A stretch of DNA of 64,000 bases from Enterocloster asparagiformis (lineage in GTDB: Bacteria > Bacillota > Clostridia > Lachnospirales > Lachnospiraceae). The DNA lies in contig JAGZSY010000005.1 of assembly GCA_018380885.1 (NCBI GenBank), positions 62,001 to 126,000 on the forward strand, in the 5' to 3' direction. The notes beneath the pieces are model-generated. The model ran no database searches. It saw only the letters and a list, made by a program, of their open reading frames with translations, and was not told the origin of the DNA. Positions 41,627-48,743 of this stretch are shown here, in pieces. The position numbers were made by a program, and so were the translations under genes. Position 1 is the stretch's first letter; each line of letters opens with the position of its first letter.

Positions 41627-43549
41627 TTAATATGAAAATTGAGGATTTTCCTTCACATAGACCAACATTTGTGTCTGTTTGATTTCACCCGTGTCTTTGT
41701 TTTCTATACTGACTGTTAAAGTAGCAGTCCCACGCCTTAACGCCTGGATATGTCCTTTGTCATCCACTGTGGCAATCTCCGGATTATCGCTCTCCCACCT
41801 CACCTCCAAAATTGAATCCAGAAAGCCAACCGCCGCATCGACGGTCAAATTTCCGCCGTAAATCTCTTTAAAATCACTTACTACCTCTTTATTCTGCATA
41901 GTCAGAAGATTCCACTGCCAGTCGTTTTCATCAAAAAAGATCACATGGCTGCCCAGCAGCTCAGTCATCTCATAACTGTTTCCGGCCCCGTCCGTCAGGG
42001 TACATTTTGTAATATCCAACAGCGCTGATGTCTCCGTATAATTGAAGTTAGCAAAAACCACGCCGAGGTATTCCAAATCAAAGTCGTTGGTGTCCTGAAA
42101 CGGAAGCACCATATGCATTGTATTATCTGGTGTAAAGAAAAAATCATAATACAATTCAGCGTCCTGCCATCCCCTTTTATCATCCCTTCCATTATAAACA
42201 CAGTAGATAAGATATGTTTCAAATACATCGGATAAATCCCTGGAATACTCATAATCCTTTAAGTTTATCTGCACGGCGGCGCGGTCCCTCACCTGTAATT
42301 GAAGAATATTCTGATCCAAGGGACGCCGCGCATTTTTTTGCGACAGCATAATTGAATCATCTATTTCCAGAGGGAATTTTGTCAAATCCAGTGTCGTGTC
42401 CTCCATCGCTTGTTTCTGCCTTAAATAATGAGGGTATACCAACAACCCGGTTTCTACACTCAATGCAGCCGCCAAAACTATAACTAACCACGTCTTTGCC
42501 CTGCCGCGCTTTGGCTTATCGGTCATGTTTGAATTATTCCCCTGTCTGCCGCCTTTTGGCGGAAATTCCGACAACCGGATCAGTCCGTTTAGTTCATCTA
42601 AAAGCTCCTGTATATCTTTCAGCATTTCATCAGTGCCCTGATATCGTTTGGCCGGCAGGATTTGAAGCCCCTTCTTTAAAATGCGGTTCACATGCTCTGC
42701 CGACCGCTCTTTTTCATGCAGAAGTAATGGGGAGTATGGGGAAATCAGATTCGTTAAATCCAGCAGCTCCCTGTCGGCAGGCAATTTCTCCCCCGCCAAA
42801 ATCTCATAAAATACAGCGCAGACTGAATAAATATCGGTCCAAGGACCAAGTTCTTCCTTTTTGTGGAGCGCCACTTCCGGCGCCATATAGTCCTTTTTTC
42901 CGAGATAATACATGCACTCCTGGTTAAGCTCCGAACCCAGGGAATATACGCTGTTAAAATCCAATAGCAGGACGTCCTCGGGAAATTTTCCGTCTGTTTC
43001 CGGAGATAACAGGAAAATGTTATCAGGACTGACATCCAGATGCAGCAGGTTATGTGTATGAAAAGGCGTCAGGGCCAGAAGTAAATTTTTAATAAACGTC
43101 ACTGCCTCCGTCAGCGCGGGAAACTTCTCCCCATTCTCCTGCATCTCCGACAGCACCTTCCCTTTTCGCGCTGCCAATACTGTATACAGTGTCCCGTTTT
43201 CCTCAAAAGAATCCTGATTCTCCGCAATATAACCGCTTCCACCATCTGATAATACCAGATGCGCCTGATTTCCCAGCAGGAAACTGGTTTTATGATATGC
43301 AAAGAACGCCTCCGCTTCCGGCTGCACACACAAATTCATAGATGCATCCCTGGTAATTCCTCCTTTGAGATCCAGGGGATACAGCTCTTTAATCAATACG
43401 CTATGCACGTGTTCAGGCATTAACGTATCCTCATACCCCGCCTGATATACAATAGAATTAGAACCCGAGCTGATATATTTTTCGATTGTATAAACACGGC
43501 TCGCGCAATAAAGCTTAAATCCTTCCGGAAGTCTTTCTCTATTGTCCAC
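41627..43549 (-). CDS. Membrane Ser/Thr protein kinase with Big-type ectodomain (GTG start)
   Basis: 640 residues. Kinase domain about 15-320: glycine-rich loop ISSGSNSIVYQAGY, catalytic Lys54 in VLIKELYP, catalytic loop HLDVSPDN (170-177), DFN (197-199) in place of DFG, and MAPEVAL. A basic linker leads to one membrane helix (about 353-373). The outside part has a strand-rich domain (about 380-560) and a final Big_2-like immunoglobulin fold (VRWESDNPEIATVDDKGHIQALRRGTATLTVS). It should phosphorylate cytoplasmic proteins in answer to an outside signal. The GTG at 43549 begins right after the preceding stop, with GGGAGAGGGG upstream, so the two genes are coupled. Confidence 0.85.
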   Translation of the reverse strand: MDNRERLPEGFKLYCASRVYTIEKYISSGSNSIVYQAGYEDTLMPEHVHSVLIKELYPLDLKGGITRDASMNLCVQPEAEAFFAYHKTSFLLGNQAHLVLSDGGSGYIAENQDSFEENGTLYTVLAARKGKVLSEMQENGEKFPALTEAVTFIKNLLLALTPFHTHNLLHLDVSPDNIFLLSPETDGKFPEDVLLLDFNSVYSLGSELNQECMYYLGKKDYMAPEVALHKKEELGPWTDIYSVCAVFYEILAGEKLPADRELLDLTNLISPYSPLLLHEKERSAEHVNRILKKGLQILPAKRYQGTDEMLKDIQELLDELNGLIRLSEFPPKGGRQGNNSNMTDKPKRGRAKTWLVIVLAAALSVETGLLVYPHYLRQKQAMEDTTLDLTKFPLEIDDSIMLSQKNARRPLDQNILQLQVRDRAAVQINLKDYEYSRDLSDVFETYLIYCVYNGRDDKRGWQDAELYYDFFFTPDNTMHMVLPFQDTNDFDLEYLGVVFANFNYTETSALLDITKCTLTDGAGNSYEMTELLGSHVIFFDENDWQWNLLTMQNKEVVSDFKEIYGGNLTVDAAVGFLDSILEVRWESDNPEIATVDDKGHIQALRRGTATLTVSIENKDTGEIKQTQMLVYVKENPQFSY

Positions 43550-44683
43550 TTAACTTAACCCCTCTCCCTTTACTGAAATATATGCCGGCCTTTGTCTGCC
43601 TCCAAAAAGCCTGTGAAGCATCCACTCCATACGGTAGCTCATGCAATCTTCGTCATTTTCCTTATTAATTGCCTGGAGGACCAGGTAGTCAAAAGGGCTG
43701 TGTGGGTTCAGCCCCGCCATTCCACACTCAGACAGCATCAGATTTATTCTTCTGAAATGCTCCCGTATACAGGACTCCTCCGCATCATCTCCTGCAGTCA
43801 TGCCTTCTGTGGCGAGATACAAAAGCATCAGGGTTTTCCGATCCACATCCGCCTTCCTGCTGCACATATCATTCACCGCTTTGGCGGTGGGCCAGTGTTT
43901 AATAATATCCTTTTGCAGTCGGTTATATTTTCCATGCCTTTTGTCGTAAGGAACATCCATTCTCAAATACTCCTCAACCACCCGTTCCACACTATAGCTT
44001 TTTTCTGCCGGCAGCTCTGGGATTTCATAATCCGGAAACAAAAGATAATTCAGCATTTTCATAAATTTGCGGTAAGCAGTATTGTGATGAATCCCAAAGC
44101 AGGCTCGATAATCCTTCAGAAAAAGCTCTAATTCCGCTTCCGTCTCGATTCTCTTAAATTCATTTCGTATAAAGCCTGTCATGTTTTTTGACGACTCGCT
44201 CAGGCGTGTGGCTTTTTCCTGTTCCCGGTACTCCATCACTCCTGTCGGGAGAGGCCCGCTCCACATCCGTTCCACCATTTTTCTGGCCTCGCAATAGTCA
44301 ATATGGCGGCGAAGGCAGAACGCATAAATCAGTTCTCTCGGATTTCTGTAATGAATTCCATTTTCCGCAGTAACCCCCAGCAGGCATTCCGCGCGTTTTT
44401 CATCCAACTCCAATGCAAAACAGATTTTAAAAAGCTCCTCTCTGTTTCCGGGAAGATTACGATTATGAATCCAGTTTCTAACCTTTCTGGCTATCTGCTC
44501 CCGATTCCCCTCACCTTCATAATTAACTAACTTCTCCGTAAGCCTCCGGGATAGAACATCATTTCCCGTATAAACGTTTTCCAGCAAGCGGGAAAACGTC
44601 CACATTATTACTTTATCACCTAAAAACTCCTCAATCTGATTAATATCAATTAGGTTATCTTCAAAGGTGTATTTTTGTTTCAT
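43550..44683 (-). CDS. Unknown helical protein with HTH-like segment, first gene of the cluster
   Basis: Not recognised. 377 residues from the ATG at 44683; a GTG at 44707 is also in frame and neither has a good ribosome site. Mostly helical. The segment IARKVRNWIHNRNLPGNREELFKICFALELDEKRAECLLG (about 65-105) has the shape of an XRE-type helix-turn-helix, so a regulatory or DNA-contact role is possible. A long middle region has paired Cys (YCEARK, ACFGIHH) and the C-terminus ends near LFGGRQRPAYISVKG. It precedes and is coupled to the kinase gene, making a regulator-kinase pair plausible. Confidence 0.6.
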   Translation of the reverse strand: MKQKYTFEDNLIDINQIEEFLGDKVIMWTFSRLLENVYTGNDVLSRRLTEKLVNYEGEGNREQIARKVRNWIHNRNLPGNREELFKICFALELDEKRAECLLGVTAENGIHYRNPRELIYAFCLRRHIDYCEARKMVERMWSGPLPTGVMEYREQEKATRLSESSKNMTGFIRNEFKRIETEAELELFLKDYRACFGIHHNTAYRKFMKMLNYLLFPDYEIPELPAEKSYSVERVVEEYLRMDVPYDKRHGKYNRLQKDIIKHWPTAKAVNDMCSRKADVDRKTLMLLYLATEGMTAGDDAEESCIREHFRRINLMLSECGMAGLNPHSPFDYLVLQAINKENDEDCMSYRMEWMLHRLFGGRQRPAYISVKGEGLS

Positions 44684-44770
44684 ATTAGCAAGGCACCTGC
44701 TTTCCACAACTTATCTGCACGGATATATTTTACATGCCTAGTATCTCATAGCTGTTATCTATCATCGCGA

Positions 44771-44792
44771 AACATTTTTCCGGAAAAATGTT
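44771..44792. promoter_or_regulatory. Perfect 22-base palindrome, candidate operator
   Basis: AACATTTTTCCGGAAAAATG plus TT reads the same on both strands. It lies about 90 bases before the first gene of the cluster, where a repressor or the HTH-like protein itself might bind. Confidence 0.5.
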
Positions 44793-44893
44793 ATCAGATG
44801 GGGCAGATTTACTTGTTTCTATTATACCTCTGCGATTTGTATCTCGCCATAACCCAAACGATCAAATAGAAGGTATACCATAAAACAAATACC

Positions 44894-45004
44894 ATGCTGC
44901 CAGGCAACTGCCCGGAGTGTGGCACTTCCATGTTGGTTTTAGAAGTTTACCACAAAAAAACTGCACTCTTTGAACGCTATCGAAAGGTTATGGGATATGG
45001 ATAG
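44894..45004 (+). other. Possible 36-codon ORF with a CPECG motif
   Basis: ATG at 44894, TAG at 45002-45004. The peptide begins MLPGNCPECGTSML and is otherwise basic. A single CxxC is half a zinc ribbon; it could be a fragment of a decayed transposase or regulator. No ribosome site is evident. Confidence 0.2.
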
Positions 45005-45180
45005 CTCCATACTCCTTATTCTTTCTCTACCGTCAGATCGTGCAGCCTAAACCAAAAACAAAAAACCACTTAGTCAACGTCATGGCGAAGTCCCATCTTC
45101 GCTCTTTTGCTATGTCAATTTTTATATCCAGTCTACTATGCACCATCTTTGACGATTTTCAAAGTTTCCTATAAAGGTAC

Positions 45181-45211
45181 AAAAAGAGCAACTACATAGT
45201 GCAGTTGCTCT
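45181..45211 (-). terminator. Terminator of the QueD-like gene
   Basis: Arms AGAGCAACT (45185-45193) and AGTTGCTCT (45203-45211); in the minus direction the stem is followed by TTTTT (complement of 45181-45185). Confidence 0.85.
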
Positions 45212-45257
45212 CAAATTGATTTATGAAATTGTTCTCTATCCAATCAATGTCAAGTCT

Positions 45258-45821
45258 TTACTTTTTATATCCACATTTAGGACAAACACCGTTTTCATTT
45301 AATGCAATACCGCACAACGGACAACGATCAATCGTCCTTACAGTTTGAAACTCTTCACTTGCAGCATTAACACCGCTGCTAAAGGTGATTTTTACGATAT
45401 TCAGCTTATCTTTCAACAAATCATATACAATCTTAATCATACCTTCAACTGTCATGGTTTCTTTCGTTACAACCAAACGGCACTCAGGGTAGGCAGTTGC
45501 AAGTTCTGTTTTAAAAGCGGGGCCCTTCATTTTGTTGGTAGGAGCACCATTTCGAATCCCCTGTTCCTCATAAACCTTAAGGATTGCAGGAAGAAGCGGA
45601 TCATCTTCTCTTAAAATAAGCGCATGGTCAAAATTCTTCAGAACCTCCCATGCAGTTTTCTGAATTTCATTGCACGGAAACACCATATTAACACCAGGTT
45701 CTATGGAATCTTCCACTTCAATGGTTAGAATTCCTGTGTGTCCGTGTAAATACTGCGCTTCCCCTTTAAATCCAAAGAATCTGTGTGCATACTGAAGATC
45801 AAGTGTTGTAATACTTCTCAT
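45258..45821 (-). CDS. 6-carboxytetrahydropterin synthase-like (QueD/PTPS family) with C-terminal zinc ribbon
   Basis: 187 residues from the ATG at 45821 (GGAGAAGGA upstream; an earlier in-frame start overlaps it). The N-terminal strand has the zinc-binding His set AHRFFGFKGEAQYLHGHTG; NFDHALIL and VTKETMTVEG follow as in QueD and pyruvoyl-tetrahydropterin synthases, which act on dihydroneopterin triphosphate in the route to queuosine or pterins. Unusually, a zinc ribbon CPLCG...CPKCGYKK is added at the C-terminus. No other queuosine genes are nearby, so the role in this A+T-rich stretch may be specialised. Its promoter carries a strong operator-like palindrome. Confidence 0.8.
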   Translation of the reverse strand: MRSITTLDLQYAHRFFGFKGEAQYLHGHTGILTIEVEDSIEPGVNMVFPCNEIQKTAWEVLKNFDHALILREDDPLLPAILKVYEEQGIRNGAPTNKMKGPAFKTELATAYPECRLVVTKETMTVEGMIKIVYDLLKDKLNIVKITFSSGVNAASEEFQTVRTIDRCPLCGIALNENGVCPKCGYKK

Positions 45822-45933
45822 ATTCCTTCTCCTTTTCTCTGCGATCAATTATTTGCAGGCTGCTTATTTGAGCTGAAACCGCAGTATTGTATAGTATGTA
45901 TTATTAATAACGATACTAATTACTGTTATTGTT

Positions 45934-45962
45934 ATTATATACCACTAAACATTCAATGTCAA
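45934..45962 (-). promoter_or_regulatory. Perfect consensus promoter of the QueD-like gene
   Basis: On the minus strand TTGACA, 17 bases, TATAAT (plus coordinates: -10 at 45934-45939, -35 at 45957-45962). Confidence 0.85.
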
Positions 45963-45988
45963 TAGAAGATATGCAAAATGTTTAGTGG
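45942..45988. promoter_or_regulatory. Inverted repeat overlapping the QueD-like promoter
   Basis: CCACTAAACATT (45942-45953) and AATGTTTAGTGG (45977-45988), perfect 12-base arms 23 bases apart. One arm lies between the -35 and -10, the other just upstream of the -35, as expected for a repressor binding site. No riboswitch was recognised in the leader. Confidence 0.65.
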
Positions 45989-46079
45989 ACATAGAAGTAC
46001 GCTGTCTTCAGTTTATATTAAAAACGCCTGGCAGTTCTCTTAACTGTCAAGCGTTATGCATTCACGTATTCAGTTGTAA

Positions 46080-46547
46080 ATCGTCCAGGCCAGGGTGATT
46101 GCCGTGGCCGAAAAGGTGGTCCGCGTGGAGATCTTCGGTGTGGAATGCTCCATCCTTGCCAGGGGTCTTTCCTGGGACTGGCTGGGTGACGCCAATGAGC
46201 GGTTCCACGTCGGGGATCAGATTCTGGTTCGTATCCTGTCAGTAGATGCTCCAGATATCCAGAATATCTCGGTGAAAGCCGATGTGAAGAGCGTCAACGG
46301 CAATACCCGCAAGGCCAACCTGGCCCGGTGCAAAATCCAGGGCAAATATGCCGGAACCGTAACCGATATTCATAAGGGGACGGTATTCGTGCGGCTTAGT
46401 ATCGGAGTGAAAGCAATCGCCCACTCCTGCTATGACAACCGGCTCCCTGGGAAAAAGGATGATGCGAGCCTCGTTGTCACCCGGATTGATGAGGAGCGGA
46501 ATGTGGCGCTTGGATTGATTTCAAGGATAATAAAGCAAAACTTTTAA
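46080..46547 (+). pseudogene. 5'-truncated S1-domain protein of conjugative-element type
   Basis: The reading frame begins right after an in-frame TAA (46077-46079); coding-like sequence (IVQARVIAVAEKVVRVEIFGVECSILA) starts at once, upstream of the first possible GTG (46095), which shows the true start has been lost. The remaining 155 codons keep a complete-looking C-terminal S1 RNA-binding fold (KYAGTVTDIHKGTVFVRLSIGVKAIAHS). I know similar proteins from conjugative elements of Clostridia. It is therefore best read as a remnant of an integrated element. Its 3' end abuts the truncated IS200 transposase gene. Confidence 0.7.
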
Positions 46548-46905
46548 TTATATTATTCTTTCCAGCTGTGTCCACGTAATATCCATGGCACCAAAAATGA
46601 CTGTTTCCGTACTTATACTTTAGGTTCGTGTGCTTCTCGAATATCATGAGTGAACTTTTTCCCTTGAGATATCCCACCACCTCTGATACAGAATATTTAG
46701 GCGGAATGCTTACCAGCATATGGATATGATCTGGCATACATTGTGCCTCGATTATCTCTATCTCTTTTCTTCGGCATAAGACCCCCCATATTTGGCCTAC
46801 ATCTGCCTTAATATCTTTATATATTATCTTCCTGCGATATTTTGGTGCAAAAACCAGATGATACTTGCAATCCCATTTTGTATGAGCTAAACTACTATTG
46901 TCCAT
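46477..46905 (-). pseudogene. Truncated IS200/IS605-family TnpA transposase
   Basis: The first 120 or so codons match TnpA of IS200: YHLVFAPKYRRKIIYKD, the metal-binding HUH motif in PDHIHMLVSIPP, SEVVGYLKGKSS and FWCHGYYVDTAGKN. Beyond about 46545 the frame runs into the antisense of the S1-domain gene, so the C-terminal helix with the catalytic Tyr (the EYIxxQ region in family members) is missing and the enzyme should be dead. The normal length is about 150 residues. A hairpin before the start covers the ribosome site. Confidence 0.85.
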
Positions 46906-47020
46906 TTTGGACCTCCTGTGCTTTTTTATTTGTGGTTTGCAGACCTACTTTTATTTTAGCACAGGAGTTTCTTATATCTATCTAAAGATCTTCCCTCCCC
47001 CCGCATAGCAAGGGGGTATT
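46545..47020 (-). mobile_element. IS200-like element, one end deleted
   Basis: Extends from the junction with the S1-domain remnant (about 46545) through tnpA to a C-rich/G-rich hairpin (46998-47002 with 47012-47016) that may be the element's other end. Boundaries are approximate. The missing end and lost catalytic Tyr indicate a fossil copy. Confidence 0.6.
46913..46966 (-). promoter_or_regulatory. Stem-loop hiding the tnpA ribosome binding site
   Basis: CTCCTGTGCT (46913-46922) and AGCACAGGAG (46957-46966) are perfect complements; on the minus-strand RNA the AGGAGG before the tnpA start lies inside this stem. IS200 elements are known to repress transposase synthesis this way. Confidence 0.7.
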
Positions 47021-47033
47021 TTTATTGTGACAC

Positions 47034-47074
47034 AACAAAAAAGCCGAAAACCTAGTAAAATCAAGGTTTTCGGC
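47034..47074 (-). terminator. Terminator after tRNA-Arg
   Basis: Perfect 11-base arms GCCGAAAACCT (47043-47053) and AGGTTTTCGGC (47064-47074), with a T-rich tract following in the minus direction (complement of 47034-47041). Confidence 0.88.
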
Positions 47075-47085
47075 GTTGTGTCTGG

Positions 47086-47159
47086 TGTTCCTGAGCGGAT
47101 TCGAACCGCTGGCCTTCCGCTTAGGAGGCGGACGCTCTATCCTGCTGAGCTACAGAAAC
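47086..47159 (-). tRNA. tRNA-Arg(CCU)
   Basis: 74-base cloverleaf on the minus strand: acceptor GTTTCTG/CAGGAAC (one G-U), D-arm GCTC...GAGC, anticodon arm TCCGC-CTCCTAA-GCGGA with anticodon CCT, T-arm AGCGG-TTCGAAT-CCGCT. CCA is not encoded. It reads AGG codons. tRNA-Arg(CCU) is a common target for integrating elements, and element remnants lie directly beyond its 3' end. Confidence 0.93.
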
Positions 47160-47169
47160 ACGTATTAAA

Positions 47170-47251
47170 TTTTTCGGGGCGAATCCCCAAAAAGCGAGCG
47201 CTCTAAGTTCTCTTAGGAGGCGTGTGCTCTACCCAACTGAGCTACAAAAAC
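47170..47251 (-). pseudogene. Degenerate tRNA-Arg(CCU)-like copy
   Basis: The minus strand reads GTTTTTGTAGCTCAGTTGGGTAGAGC, a good tRNA 5' half with D-arm, then ACGCCTCCTAAG with the same anticodon loop as the neighbouring tRNA, but the 3' anticodon arm (GAGAA) cannot pair. The 3' part holds a GGGGATTCGCCCC hairpin in place of a normal T-arm and ends GAAAAA, which pairs with the 5' end. Probably a tRNA copy damaged by past integration or recombination. Confidence 0.6.
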
Positions 47252-47333
47252 ATTCCTGAATTTCATACGGATCACATGGCAAATACCATGTGGTCCGCTT
47301 TATATACTATCCTATTTTTAAGAAAAAATCAAG

Positions 47334-48206
47334 TCAAAATTCCACAGTCCCCTGCATCCATACCTGGCCCTTGAACCTGCGGCCCGGCAGCGGTTCGCCC
47401 AACAGGTCCTTCTTGTTGATCGCCACATGAAAATCCATGTCGTTGCAGTCCAGGCGCATGTTGTAGACCTCCTCGCCCGTCATGCGGTTCGTCTTGATCT
47501 CGATGTCCATGATCTCGCCGATCACTGAATACTGGTCGCACTCCACGCCGCAGGGCATAAAGCAGGTATCAATGATGGAGTAGACATCCTCGTGGGCAAT
47601 TCGCCGGGAGACCATGGAGTAGAGGTCGATATCCTCGATGGTCAGCGTCTCGATGGCGTCCTCGTCCCCGTTCTTCGCCGCCTCGATGAGACGCGTCCGC
47701 TTCTTGGACGCCTGGCGGCTATTCTCCTCCTGCTGCTTTGTCTTGAGCACCGGCAGCAGAACCTTTCCCTGAACCGCCAGACCGGTCAGGGAAACACCCT
47801 TGACCTCCGTCACCTCGCAGTTCTGTCTGCGCAGGCGGTACTCCAGCGAATTTTCCATATAGAAAATCAGAGAAATGCCCACTCTGTATTCGTCTAAAAG
47901 CCCGGCGTAGGTCTCTTTCTCCGCGTGACGCTGGATGGAACATTCCGCGCCGGAGCTGATTCCGGTATTCTTCACATAGGGGAAGTAATACTCCTGGCTG
48001 AAATTGCCTTCCTCGTCCATCTCACCGGCCATCACCACGCCCATACCGTCCGCCAGCTCGGCCCGCAGCTCGCAGAACATGCTGCCTTCCTTTTCCGCCA
48101 AACGGCCGGTCCGCGCCGCCTGCCCGGCCAGGTCCTTTAACAGCGCTTCCATATCCCGTTTTTTCTGGTACATGCTGAAACCTACCGTCCGCATAAACTT
48201 GTGCAT
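47334..48206 (-). CDS. DUF3881 family protein
   Basis: 290 residues from the ATG at 48206, giving the family-typical N-terminus MHKFMRTVGFSMYQKKRDMEALLKDL; an in-frame start at 48254 has no ribosome site. The protein is soluble, mixed alpha/beta, with a charged helical insert (KTKQQEENSRQASKKRTRLIEAAKNGDEDAIETL, about 185-215) and a C-terminal OB-like stretch (VIGEIMDIEIKTNRMTGEEVYNMRLDCN). DUF3881 has no known function and is found mainly in Lachnospiraceae, which supports the assigned host group. A GGATCACATGG/CCATGTGGTCC hairpin (47269-47296) follows the gene. Confidence 0.85.
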   Translation of the reverse strand: MHKFMRTVGFSMYQKKRDMEALLKDLAGQAARTGRLAEKEGSMFCELRAELADGMGVVMAGEMDEEGNFSQEYYFPYVKNTGISSGAECSIQRHAEKETYAGLLDEYRVGISLIFYMENSLEYRLRRQNCEVTEVKGVSLTGLAVQGKVLLPVLKTKQQEENSRQASKKRTRLIEAAKNGDEDAIETLTIEDIDLYSMVSRRIAHEDVYSIIDTCFMPCGVECDQYSVIGEIMDIEIKTNRMTGEEVYNMRLDCNDMDFHVAINKKDLLGEPLPGRRFKGQVWMQGTVEF

Positions 48207-48399
48207 CCACGTCACCTTCTTTCTTCTATATACAGTGTACGCTATACCTAACAATAAAGAGGCGATCTGATTGATATCCGTCGCCCCCGTGTTCCTCCGC
48301 TCATTATATACTACTTCTCCCCGGATTACCAGCCCTTTTTTGAAACGTATACGGAAATTTTAGGCGACCTTTTTTTACAAAAGTCTCACAATGTATATA

Positions 48400-48428
48400 T
48401 TGACTGAAAATCCATCCTATGATAAGAT
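48400..48428 (+). promoter_or_regulatory. Promoter of the gcv operon
   Basis: TTGACT at 48400-48405, 17 bases, TAAGAT at 48423-48428; transcription would begin about 25 bases before the riboswitch. Confidence 0.8.
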
Positions 48429-48460
48429 TAATTTATAAAAACCGCATAATTTCGGATGAT

Positions 48461-48606
48461 GGATCTGGGAGAGGCCGGGCGGAATTTTTGCCCCGGAGCC
48501 GAAGGGGAAGCGAAAAACTCTCAGGCAAAAGGACCAGATACCGTACGAAACTCTGGAGAGCGATGACGCACCGACGAAGCCCAATCTTTCAGGTTAAGAG
48601 ACAGAG
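48461..48606 (+). promoter_or_regulatory. Tandem glycine riboswitch
   Basis: First aptamer: CTGGGAGAGGCC, GGAGCCGAAGGGGAAGC, ACTCTCAGGCAAAAGGACCAGA, the conserved core of the glycine (gcvT) element. Second aptamer: CTCTGGAGAGC, GCACCGACGAAGCCC, CTTTCAGGTTAAGAGACAGAG. The two-aptamer form is known to bind glycine and usually switches glycine-cleavage genes on. It lies directly upstream of gcvT, and its last bases overlap the first arm of a terminator, as a transcriptional switch requires. Confidence 0.93.
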
Positions 48607-48648
48607 CGCACAGACAGCCATTTCGTTGTCTGAGCGCTTTCGTTTTTA
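48605..48648 (+). terminator. Riboswitch-controlled terminator
   Basis: AGCGCACAGACA (48605-48616) pairs with TGTCTGAGCGCT (48627-48638) with one mismatch, followed by TTCGTTTTTATTTT. The first arm begins inside the end of the second aptamer, so glycine binding should prevent its formation. Confidence 0.85.
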
Positions 48649-48743
48649 TTTTAACAAACTTGGGCCAAAACGTGAATACGCGCGGCAATTGCCTGCTCCC
48701 CTGCGGTCAATCAAATCCGAACATAAAACAAGGAGGTTATTAT

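Larger units (their letters stand above)
44708..45257. other. Intergenic region upstream of the Hsp70/HerA cluster
   Basis: 550 bases, A+T rich. A perfect 22-base palindrome (44771-44792), a possible 36-codon ORF (44894-45004, plus) and a terminator (45181-45211) are listed separately. The remaining sequence shows no gene I can support, and is probably eroded DNA at an island edge. Confidence 0.6.
48207..48743 (+). other. Regulatory region of the glycine-cleavage operon
   Basis: 537 bases without a gene. From left to right it holds A+T-rich sequence, the gcv promoter, the tandem glycine riboswitch, a terminator hairpin and the gcvT ribosome site. Confidence 0.8.

Noticed and set aside
45822..45933. 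preQ1 or other riboswitch in the QueD-like leader
   Set aside because: I could not fit the conserved core of any known preQ1 class.
46477..46545. Genuine C-terminus of TnpA
   Set aside because: These codons are the antisense of the S1-domain gene end and show no IS200 similarity.
47170..47251. Second functional tRNA-Arg
   Set aside because: The anticodon stem cannot pair and the T-arm is abnormal, so it is listed as a pseudogene.
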